From: Microbacterium sp. MYb72
GTDB lineage: Bacteria; Actinomycetota; Actinomycetes; Actinomycetales; Microbacteriaceae
NCBI RefSeq assembly: GCF_002979415.1
Contig: NZ_PCOT01000011.1
Location: 23,368 to 87,367, forward strand
Length of the DNA stretch: 64,000 bases
Direction: 5' to 3'
In this document: in pieces, positions 16,280-25,193 of the stretch
Layout: every line of letters starts with the position of its first letter
Numbering within the stretch: position 1 is the stretch's first letter
Translations under genes and position numbers: made by a program
Notes under the pieces: generated by a model
Seen by the model: the letters and a program-made list of their open reading frames with translations, nothing else
Database searches by the model: none
Told to the model about the DNA's origin: nothing

Positions 16280-19110
16280 GAGCCCGCCTTCTTCGCGGCG
16301 TTGGCGGCGCGCGTCGCCGCGGCCTTCTTCGCCGCAGCCGAGCGAGCGGCCGCCTTCTCGGCATCCGTCGGCGCCTTCTTGGCCGCCGCCTTCTTCGCTG
16401 GCGCCTTCTTGGCGGGGGCCTTCTTCGCCGGGGCCTTCTTCGCCGCAGCGCCGCGCCTCGGGGCCGGACCCTTCGCACGCTTGTCGGCGAGCATCTGGAC
16501 GGCGATCTCGAACGTGATGTCCTCGGTCTTCTGCCCCCGCGGGATCGTGACGTTCGTCTCCCCGTCGGTGACGTAGGCCCCGAAGCGTCCGTCGCGGATG
16601 CGGATCGGCTTGCCGCTGACGGGGTCGGCGTCGAACTCTGCGAGCGCGCTCGATGCACGACGCGCGCCGGCGCCGTACTTCGGCTGCGCGTAGATCGCGA
16701 GCGCCTGGTCCAGTGTGACGTCGAAGATCTGCGATTCGCTCTCGAGGGACCGCGAATCGGCGCCCTTCTTGAGGTAGGGACCGTACCGGCCGTTCTGCGC
16801 CGTGATCTCGTCGCCGGACTCGGGGTCGACGCCGACGACGCGCGGCAGGCTCAGCAGCTGGAGTGCGGTGTCGAGGTCGATCGTGTCCACGGACATCGAG
16901 CGGAACAGCGAACCGGTGCGAGGCTTGGGAGCCGTGTCCTTCTTGGCGCTCTTGCCGCGGGTGGGCTTCGGCGCCTCGACGACCTCGCCGGTCGACGCGT
17001 CGACACCGGCATCGTCGGACACCGGGTCGTTCTCCTGGACGTAGGGGCCGAATCGTCCGTCCTTGACGACGATGATCTTGCCGTTCTCCGGGTTCTCGCC
17101 GAGCACGCGGTCGCCGGCGACGGGGGCCTCGATGAGCTCCTGTGCCTTGGCCGCGGTGAGCTCGTCCGGCGCGAGATCCTCCGGGACGTTCACGATGCGC
17201 GGCTTCTCGTCGGGAGCCTCCGGGTTCGCGACCTCGAGGTAGGGGCCGTACTTCCCGAAGCGCAGCGTCGCCGTGTCCGTGATGCGCGTGGAGTTGAGCG
17301 CGCGCGCATCGATCTCGCCGAGGTTGTCGACGACCTGACGCAGCCCCACCTGCGACTCCGTACCGAAGTAGAAGGACTTCAGCCACTCGACGCGCTTCTG
17401 CTCGCCCCTGGCGATCGCGTCGAGGTCGTCTTCCAGGGCAGCGGTGAAGTCGTAGTCGATGAGGTCGGCGAAGTGCTCCTCGAGCAGACGCACGACGCTG
17501 AACGCGAGCCAGGTCGGAACGAGAGCCTGTCCGCGCTTGGTCGCGTAGCCGCGATCGATCACGGTGCCGATGATGCTGGCGAACGTGGACGGACGGCCGA
17601 TGCCGTGCTCCTCCAGCGCCTTGACCAGCGACGCCTCGGTGTAGCGCGGCTTCGGGGTGGTGCGGTGGCCCTTGGCCTCGGCGTCCGTCATCCGCAGCTC
17701 ATCGCCGACGGCGACCGCCGGCAGGGACTGGTCGTCGGCCGCGTCGCTGTCGCTGCGCTTCTCGTCGCGCCCCTCCTCGTACGCTTCCAGGAAGCCCTTG
17801 AAGGTGTAGACAGTACCGGATGCCGTGAACTCGGCCTTCTGCCCTGCGGCGTCGACGGCGATCGTGACGGTCGTGGTCTCGTACTTCGCGTCGGACATCT
17901 GGCTGGCGACGGTGCGCTTCCAGATGAGGTCGTAGAGGCGCTGCTCTTCACGGTCGAGCTGTGAGGAGACCGAGGCCGGAGTGCGGAAGGTCTCGCCCGA
18001 GGGGCGGATCGCTTCGTGCGCCTCCTGGGCGTTCTTGCTCTTGGATTTGTAGACGCGCGGCTTGAGCGGCACGGCCGCGTCGCCGTAGAGCGAGACCGCC
18101 TGGTTCCGCGCCGCCTGCACCGCCTGGGTGCTCAGCGCCGTGGAGTCGGTACGCATATAGGTGATGAAGCCCTTCTCGTAGAGGCGCTGGGCGACGCTCA
18201 TCGCCTGCTTCGCGCTCATGGAGAGCTTGCGTCCGGCCTCCTGCTGCATCGTGGAGGTGGTGAACGGGGCGTAGGGGCTGCGCGTTCCGGGCTTCGCCTC
18301 GACCTTGGTCACCGTGCCGGCGCCGGCGGCGTCCACGGCGAGCGCGAGAGCCGCGGCCTTCTTCTCATCGAGGACGACGACGGCCTTCTTCAGCTTTCCG
18401 AGGTCGTCGAAGTCGGTGCCGCGGGCGAGCTGTCCGCCGTCGACGCGCACCAGCCGCACCTTGAAGGCGGATGCCGAGGACGCGAGAGCCTCGACGTCCC
18501 AGTAGTCCGCCGACACGAACGCCATGCGCTCGCGCTCACGGTCGACGATCATGCGGGTCGCGGCGGACTGCACGCGTCCGGCGGAGAGGCCGGTCTTGAC
18601 CTTGTACCAGAGCACGGGCGAGACGTCCCACCCGTAGAGGCGGTCGAGGATGCGGCGGGTCTCCTGCGCGTCGACGAGGTCGATGTCGAGCTCACGGGTG
18701 TTGCCGACGGCCGCCTGGATCGCGTCCTTGGTGATCTCGTGGAACACCATGCGCTTGACGGGAACCTTCGGCTTCAGCGTCTCGAGCAGGTGCCAGGCGA
18801 TCGCCTCGCCCTCGCGGTCTTCATCGGTGGCGAGCAGGAGCTCGTCCGCCGTCTTCAGAGCTCGCTTGAGTTCAGCGACCGTCTTGGTCTTGCGGTCGGA
18901 CACCACGTAGTAGGGGTCGAAGTCGTTGTCGACGTCGATCGAGTACTTCCCGTACGCCTGCTTGTCGGCGGCCGGGATGTCCTTCTTGTCCGCGAGATCG
19001 CGGATGTGGCCGACGGAGCTGAGCACCTCGTAGCCGTCGCCGAGGTATCCCTGAATCGACCGCATCTTCGTCGGGGACTCGACGATGACGAGCTTCTTGC
19101 CTTCAGCCAA
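16276..19110 (-). CDS. topA: DNA topoisomerase I
   Basis: Type IA topoisomerase that relaxes negative supercoils, 944 residues. Toprim motifs VIVESPTK and ATDEDREGEAIAWHL are at the N-terminus; the catalytic tyrosine is in GFITYMRTDSTALS. The C-terminal half has repeated topoisomerase C-terminal motifs (KYGPYLE, RFGPYVQ, RYGPYLK, RFGAYVT) and ends in a long Lys/Ala tail with several KKAPA repeats, an actinobacterial trait that aids processivity. The TTG at 19110 is chosen because AAAGGA lies seven bases before it and it gives the usual start; an ATG at 19143 lacks such a site. Confidence 0.95.
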   Translation of the reverse strand: MAEGKKLVIVESPTKMRSIQGYLGDGYEVLSSVGHIRDLADKKDIPAADKQAYGKYSIDVDNDFDPYYVVSDRKTKTVAELKRALKTADELLLATDEDREGEAIAWHLLETLKPKVPVKRMVFHEITKDAIQAAVGNTRELDIDLVDAQETRRILDRLYGWDVSPVLWYKVKTGLSAGRVQSAATRMIVDRERERMAFVSADYWDVEALASSASAFKVRLVRVDGGQLARGTDFDDLGKLKKAVVVLDEKKAAALALAVDAAGAGTVTKVEAKPGTRSPYAPFTTSTMQQEAGRKLSMSAKQAMSVAQRLYEKGFITYMRTDSTALSTQAVQAARNQAVSLYGDAAVPLKPRVYKSKSKNAQEAHEAIRPSGETFRTPASVSSQLDREEQRLYDLIWKRTVASQMSDAKYETTTVTIAVDAAGQKAEFTASGTVYTFKGFLEAYEEGRDEKRSDSDAADDQSLPAVAVGDELRMTDAEAKGHRTTPKPRYTEASLVKALEEHGIGRPSTFASIIGTVIDRGYATKRGQALVPTWLAFSVVRLLEEHFADLIDYDFTAALEDDLDAIARGEQKRVEWLKSFYFGTESQVGLRQVVDNLGEIDARALNSTRITDTATLRFGKYGPYLEVANPEAPDEKPRIVNVPEDLAPDELTAAKAQELIEAPVAGDRVLGENPENGKIIVVKDGRFGPYVQENDPVSDDAGVDASTGEVVEAPKPTRGKSAKKDTAPKPRTGSLFRSMSVDTIDLDTALQLLSLPRVVGVDPESGDEITAQNGRYGPYLKKGADSRSLESESQIFDVTLDQALAIYAQPKYGAGARRASSALAEFDADPVSGKPIRIRDGRFGAYVTDGETNVTIPRGQKTEDITFEIAVQMLADKRAKGPAPRRGAAAKKAPAKKAPAKKAPAKKAAAKKAPTDAEKAAARSAAAKKAAATRAANAAKKAGS

Positions 19111-19188
19111 GGGTGCGTCCTTTCTTCGAAGCACACCATACACACCACCGCGATGGGTTCGTCGCAGTGGTTCGTGTACGTTCCGCCG

Positions 19189-19518
19189 TCAACTCCCCTC
19201 GGGTGGCCCTGCTCGGGCTCGGGAGACGGCAGCGAGTCCAGCGTACGCCGCCTCGACCTGGACGGTCGCCACGAGCCCCTCCAGGACGCACACGGTGAGC
19301 ACAGCATCGGAGGCCGCCGCGACGCGTGCGGCGAGGGCGCAGGGCTCCTCCGACGCCGCGACGGCGCCGGAGGCTGCATCCGCCGCCGCGAGCGCCGCCG
19401 CGTCGGCTGCACCGGCCGCGCGCTGCGCCGTCACAGCCGCCCCGCCGACGGCGGCGAGCCCGAGAGACAGCCCGGCCGCGACGACGAGGACGCCGGCGGC
19501 CAGCACCGAACCGGCCAT
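19189..19518 (-). CDS. TadE-like protein of the helicase/secretion neighbourhood (Rv3654c-like)
   Basis: 109 residues: a hydrophobic N-terminal segment (LAAGVLVVAAGLSLGLAAV) followed by an Ala-rich domain with two cysteines, as in the Rv3654c-type proteins found next to TadE in actinobacteria. It is presumably a pseudopilin-like or envelope component of the tad system; its exact role is unknown. The ATG overlaps the preceding TadE stop by one base (TGATG). It is the last gene of the tad run before topA. Confidence 0.85.
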   Translation of the reverse strand: MAGSVLAAGVLVVAAGLSLGLAAVGGAAVTAQRAAGAADAAALAAADAASGAVAASEEPCALAARVAAASDAVLTVCVLEGLVATVQVEAAYAGLAAVSRARAGPPEGS

Positions 19519-19868
19519 CAGCGGCCGCCGCTCAGGGCGCAGCTCGACGCGCGCATCGGCAGCGTGAGGACGCCGCCGATCGCGACGTCGACGCTCGCGG
19601 TGACGCAGACCAGTCCGCCGTCGTCGCGGCTGGCGACCCCCGCACCAGGAACAGCAGCGGTCACCGCCCCGGCCGCGGCTCCGGCCCCCTCTCCGCGGCC
19701 GAGGATTCGTGCGGCGTCGGCTGCGGCATCCTGCAGCGACACCTGGCGCGCGGCGGCGCTCAGGGCTCCCGCACCGAGCAGGATCGTGAGGACGACTGCG
19801 GGCAGAGCGAGGGCGAGTTCGGCGGCGACGGATCCGCGATCGCAGCCGGCGCCGAGGCGACGAGACAT
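19518..19868 (-). CDS. TadE family pseudopilin-like protein
   Basis: 116 residues with the TadE signature: a short basic N-terminus, then DRGSVAAELALALPAVVLTI, where the Glu before the hydrophobic helix is typical of class III prepilin-like proteins. Two cysteines lie in the C-terminal part. It should be a minor pilin or anchor for a Flp-type pilus. Start at ATG 19868, overlapping the DUF4244 stop by one base; the longer upstream open frame is a shadow. Confidence 0.88.
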   Translation of the reverse strand: MSRRLGAGCDRGSVAAELALALPAVVLTILLGAGALSAAARQVSLQDAAADAARILGRGEGAGAAAGAVTAAVPGAGVASRDDGGLVCVTASVDVAIGGVLTLPMRASSCALSGGR

Positions 19869-20065
19869 CACGACACCGTCAACGACCGGCGCACCATGTC
19901 GGTGAGGATGCCGCGCACCTCGTCGGAGCGCAGGACGAAGATGAGTGCGCCCGCGAACGCGACGGCGGCCATCGTCGTGATGACGTACTCCGCGGTCGCG
20001 GCTCCGGTGTCGTCGCCGAACAGCTGCGCGGCGCGGCGACGGGTGAGAGGAGGGATGGTGGTCAT
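19868..20065 (-). CDS. DUF4244 small pilin-like protein
   Basis: 65-residue peptide, DUF4244 type. The pattern GAATAEYVITTMAAVAFAGA resembles a Flp-pilin processing site followed by a hydrophobic helix, so this is the best candidate for the major pilin subunit. ATG at 20065 with AGGAACACC before it. It lies between the tadB/C-like permease gene and tadE, in the order seen around Rv3656c in mycobacteria. Confidence 0.9.
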   Translation of the reverse strand: MTTIPPLTRRRAAQLFGDDTGAATAEYVITTMAAVAFAGALIFVLRSDEVRGILTDMVRRSLTVS

Positions 20066-20098
20066 GGTGTTCCTTTCTTTCTGTGTGGTCCCTGTCGT

Positions 20099-20995
20099 TC
20101 ACAGGGAGAGCGACGTCGTCGTGAGCACGCTCAGCAGCAGCGGCGCCACGCCGAGGAGCATGAAGGCGGGCAGAGAGCACACGCCCAGTGGGATCAGCAG
20201 TCTGGTGGACAGAGCCGCGGCGCGCAGCCGACCGGCGATCCGCGCCTGGTGACGATCCTGGGCGGCCGACGCCCGCAGCAGCTCGCCGGCCGGGACACCG
20301 GCGGCGCGCGACAGCGCGAGCACCGTGTCGATGCGGTCGCGACCGCCGTGGCGCGAGGCGGGACTCTCGGACACCAGCTTCAGTGCGCGTTCGACCGAGG
20401 CCCCGCCTGCCAGCGCCACCGCGACGAGCTCAGCCTCCATGCCCGGCGTCCCGGGTGCCGGCTTCGCCCGCTCGAGGAGCCGTTTCGTCCAGGTGCGCGC
20501 GGCGAGCATCAGCAGCAGACCCGCCGCGACGCACGCCGCGCCGATCGGAGTGCCGACGATCACGCCCACGGTGTCGAAGCCGAGTGCGAATCCGAGGAGA
20601 AGACCGGCCAGCGGCATGAGGAGCAGCAGCCTCGCGGTGCCGGCGGGCTCGGCCAACGCGATCCGCACGTCATCTGCGGCCGAAGCCGCGTCGCGCAGCG
20701 TCTCCGCGATCATCCGCAGCACCTCGGCCAGCGGCGCCCCTACGGTGGTCGCGATCTCCCAGGCGGCGGCGAGATCCAGCCACGCCCCTCCCTCCGCCTC
20801 GATCGCCGCGACGAGCGGAGTGCCCTCATCCGTCCTCGCCACCACGGCGGCCGCATGCGCGTCGCCCGTCTCCGCCAGGTGCCTCCAGGCGACGAGCGGA
20901 ACCGCTCCGGCCTGGAGCAGCACCGCGAGAGTCTGCACGGAGGTCGCGGCATCCGCCCCTGTGTCGACGGGGCGCCTGCGCCGCAGCCTCACCAC
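20099..20995 (-). CDS. Type II secretion F-domain protein (TadB/TadC-like)
   Basis: 298-residue membrane platform protein. An N-terminal soluble F-domain-like repeat (LAVLLQAGAVPLVAWRHLAE ... LRDAASAADDVRIALAEP) is followed by two hydrophobic segments, a second F-domain-like helix bundle and a C-terminal membrane pair (LLIPLGVCSLPAFMLLGVAPLLL). Mycobacteria use separate Rv3657c and Rv3658c proteins; here one polypeptide seems to serve both TadB and TadC roles. It overlaps the end of tadA by seven bases. Confidence 0.85.
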   Translation of the reverse strand: MVRLRRRRPVDTGADAATSVQTLAVLLQAGAVPLVAWRHLAETGDAHAAAVVARTDEGTPLVAAIEAEGGAWLDLAAAWEIATTVGAPLAEVLRMIAETLRDAASAADDVRIALAEPAGTARLLLLMPLAGLLLGFALGFDTVGVIVGTPIGAACVAAGLLLMLAARTWTKRLLERAKPAPGTPGMEAELVAVALAGGASVERALKLVSESPASRHGGRDRIDTVLALSRAAGVPAGELLRASAAQDRHQARIAGRLRAAALSTRLLIPLGVCSLPAFMLLGVAPLLLSVLTTTSLSL

Positions 20996-22002
20996 GGGAT
21001 GACCTCTTCGATGTCGAGACGATCATTTTTCATGACGAATCTCCCCGTCTGCGCGATGCGCCTGGCACCGCCCGGCGCCCTTGCCAGATGCAGGACGACC
21101 GTGAACGCGCTGACCGCCTGCCTCGCCAGGGCGGTGGCGTCCATCCCGGCGAGGGCCCCCAGCGCCTCCAACCGCGCGGGCACGTCGCTCAGCCCGCTGG
21201 CGTGCAGGGTTCCCGCCCCGCCGTCGTGCCCGGTGTTCAGAGCGGTGAGCAGCTCGCGCACTTCTTCGCCGCGGCACTCGCCGACCACGAGCCGGTCGGG
21301 GCGCATCCGCAGCGACTCCCGCACGAGCCTGGCGAGGCTGATACCGCCAGCCCCCTCGAGATTGGCCTGTCGCGCCTCGAGGGCGACGTGGTGAGGATGC
21401 CGAGGGCGGAGCTCCGCGACGTCTTCGATCGTCACGATCCGCTCCGTCTCCGGTACGGCGGCGAGCAGCGCGGACAGCAACGTGGTCTTTCCGGTGCCGG
21501 TGCCCCCGGTGATGAGGATGTTGGCTCGTTCGTGGACGAGCCGCAGCAGCCACGCCTGCAGCCTGGCGTCGAAGGCGCCGAGCGCCGCGAGGGCGTCGAG
21601 ATCGGCCGCACGCACACGAGGGATGCGGATCGACAGCGCCGTGCCCGACGTCGAGACGGGGGCGAGCACCGCATGGACGCGGATGCCGGAGTCGAGGCGC
21701 ACGTCGACGCAGGGCGCCTGATCATCGAGGTGCCTGCCTCCGAGCCCCACGAGCCCGACGGCGAGATCGCGGACCTCGCGTTCGGATGCCGCCCATCCTG
21801 GTGCAGCCTCCGCTCCCCGTCCGCGATCGACGAAGAGGCCGGACGGGCCGTTGACGAAGATGTCGGTGACCTCCTCGTCGACGCAGTACTCGACGAGCGG
21901 ACCGAACCGCGGATCGACGACCAGCGGACCGGCAGGCGTAGACGCTGCGGCCGCACCGGACTGCTCGACGCCGCGTGGACGGATGATGAAGGGATCGCTC
22001 AT
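20989..22002 (-). CDS. tadA: Secretion ATPase TadA/CpaF
   Basis: 337-residue type II/IV secretion ATPase that powers Flp-pilus assembly. Walker A is GGTGTGKTTLLSALLA; the Asp-box region ERIVTIEDVAEL, the VGECRGEEVRELL Walker B-like segment and the His-box GTLHASGLSD are present. It is the first gene of the leftward tad operon. The septum-site gene ssd (Rv3660c), which precedes tadA in M. tuberculosis, is absent and the 6C RNA lies directly upstream. Confidence 0.93.
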   Translation of the reverse strand: MSDPFIIRPRGVEQSGAAAASTPAGPLVVDPRFGPLVEYCVDEEVTDIFVNGPSGLFVDRGRGAEAAPGWAASEREVRDLAVGLVGLGGRHLDDQAPCVDVRLDSGIRVHAVLAPVSTSGTALSIRIPRVRAADLDALAALGAFDARLQAWLLRLVHERANILITGGTGTGKTTLLSALLAAVPETERIVTIEDVAELRPRHPHHVALEARQANLEGAGGISLARLVRESLRMRPDRLVVGECRGEEVRELLTALNTGHDGGAGTLHASGLSDVPARLEALGALAGMDATALARQAVSAFTVVLHLARAPGGARRIAQTGRFVMKNDRLDIEEVIPW

Positions 22003-22134
22003 GCCCCGACGCTAGGGCTGTCGTCGTGCTCGCAGATCGCCCGAGAGGTCTCATCCCCGGGAGCTGTGCACAACTGCTCCGAACACGCATCGGTGCAGAG
22101 AAGACCACCTTGACGAGGGAGCGCTCCCAAACGA

Positions 22135-22231
22135 AGAAGGGCGGCACCTCGCGGGGGGAACGAGATGCCGCCCACGGCGGCACTCGATCGGGGGAATCTG
22201 GCACGCCAAGGCCGGAATGAGAATTCGGCTG
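22135..22231 (-). ncRNA. 6C small RNA
   Basis: Two hairpins with C-rich loops, the defining trait of actinobacterial 6C RNAs. Hairpin 2 is a 13-bp stem, 22173-22161 with 22151-22139 (one G-U), whose minus-strand loop TTCCCCCCG has six Cs; hairpin 1 around 22200-22175 has a five-C loop in GATTCCCCCGATC. CTTCTTCG follows hairpin 2 and could serve as a weak terminator tract. Length about 95 nt matches the mycobacterial 6C RNA B11 (93 nt), which lies in the equivalent place beside the Rv3660c/tad locus. Ends are estimated from the promoter and the last hairpin. Confidence 0.85.
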
Positions 22232-22237
22232 TGGTCG

Positions 22238-22265
22238 AGTGTACGCAAGGCGACCGTCCTGACAA
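22238..22265 (-). promoter_or_regulatory. Promoter of the 6C RNA
   Basis: On the minus strand TTGTCA (22265-22260), a 16-nt spacer and TACACT (22243-22238), a near-consensus housekeeping promoter. Predicted start is near 22231, just before the 6C hairpins. Confidence 0.75.
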
Positions 22266-22393
22266 AACCAGGACGAGTACCGACTTTCGGCAGTATGCGG
22301 TGCAGATGCGCGAGACTAGATTCTCGTTGACCTGAACGTGCCGCCCACCGCCTTGCCGTGCACGACAGCTTTGCCGCAAAGGAGCGCCTGCCG

Positions 22394-24361
<1,968 letters not shown>

Positions 24362-24374
24362 ACCGAACGGAAAG

Positions 24375-24410
24375 AGAACGCCCCTCCTGAAAGCTCAGGA
24401 GGGGCGTTCT
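24375..24410 (+). terminator. Bidirectional terminator between acs and the RidA gene
   Basis: Perfect 16-bp stem, AGAACGCCCCTCCTGA at 24375-24390 with its complement at 24395-24410 and loop AAGC, followed by CTCGTTCT. The minus strand also ends in TTCTCTTT, so it can serve both convergent genes. Confidence 0.88.
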
Positions 24411-24435
24411 CGTTCTGTCAGGATGCCGGATGCCG

Positions 24436-24894
24436 TCAGGCGAGGATGAAGACGACCTCGACCTCGACGGGGCTGTCCAGGGGCAGCACCGGGACGCCCA
24501 CCGCTGCACGCGCGTGGCGGCCCGCCTCGCCGAAGATCTCGCCCAGCACCTCGCTCGCGCCGTTGATGACGCCGGGCTGGCCGGTGAAATCCGGAGTGGA
24601 GGCGACGAAGCCGCCGACCTTAAGCACGCCGGCGATGCGGTCGACGCCGCCCGCGGCATCCGCAGCGGCCGCGAGCGCGTTCAGCGCACAGGTGCGTGCA
24701 TAGAGGTTCGCGTCCTCGGCGGTGACCTCGGCGCCGACCTTTCCGGTCGTCGGCAGCGCCCCGCCCGAGAAAGGCAGCTGACCCGAGGTGTAGACGAGGC
24801 CCGCGTGCACCACGGCGGGGACGTACGAGGCGACGGGCGCCGCGACGGCGGGGAGCTGGATGCCGAGCTCGGCGAGACGGGCGGAGACGGTCAT
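24436..24894 (-). CDS. RidA family protein
   Basis: 152-residue member of the RidA/YjgF family, which hydrolyses reactive enamine/imine intermediates formed by PLP enzymes. Recognisable segments are VVHAGLVYTSGQLPFSGGAL and RHARAAVGVPVLPLDSPVEV with the C-terminal VEVVFILA strand. It is the longer RidA subgroup usual in actinobacteria (Rv3678c-like). The ATG overlaps the stop of the DUF4177 gene (ATGA), a pairing also seen in mycobacteria. Confidence 0.9.
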   Translation of the reverse strand: MTVSARLAELGIQLPAVAAPVASYVPAVVHAGLVYTSGQLPFSGGALPTTGKVGAEVTAEDANLYARTCALNALAAAADAAGGVDRIAGVLKVGGFVASTPDFTGQPGVINGASEVLGEIFGEAGRHARAAVGVPVLPLDSPVEVEVVFILA

Positions 24895-25115
24895 GCCGCG
24901 CCCCCTTCGAACTGGCGGGCGGCCTCGGCCGCGGCGGCCAGACCGGCGTTCGCCGAGGCGTCCGCCGTCACCGGGCGCTTGAGGTAGGCGACGAGCCCTC
25001 CCTCTGGGCCCTGCACGACCTGCACGAGCTCCCAGCCCTGCTTGCCCCAGTTGTTCAGGATCGCCGCCGTGTTGTGGATCAGCAGCGGCGTGGTCAGGTA
25101 CTCCCACGTGGTCAT
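24891..25115 (-). CDS. DUF4177 small protein
   Basis: 74 residues beginning MTTWEYLTTPLLIHNTAAIL and containing NNWGKQGWELVQVVQGPEGG, the DUF4177 pattern. Function unknown. The ATG at 25115 gives the family N-terminus; the earlier in-frame ATG at 25157 is not conserved. It is co-transcribed with the RidA gene and divergent from ponA. Confidence 0.85.
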   Translation of the reverse strand: MTTWEYLTTPLLIHNTAAILNNWGKQGWELVQVVQGPEGGLVAYLKRPVTADASANAGLAAAAEAARQFEGGAA

Positions 25116-25193
25116 GGCACTCCTCGTTCTGACGGCATCCGTGCCGTATCGCGTCAAAGGCGGTATTCAGGGAACTCCCCTACGATCAAGCGT

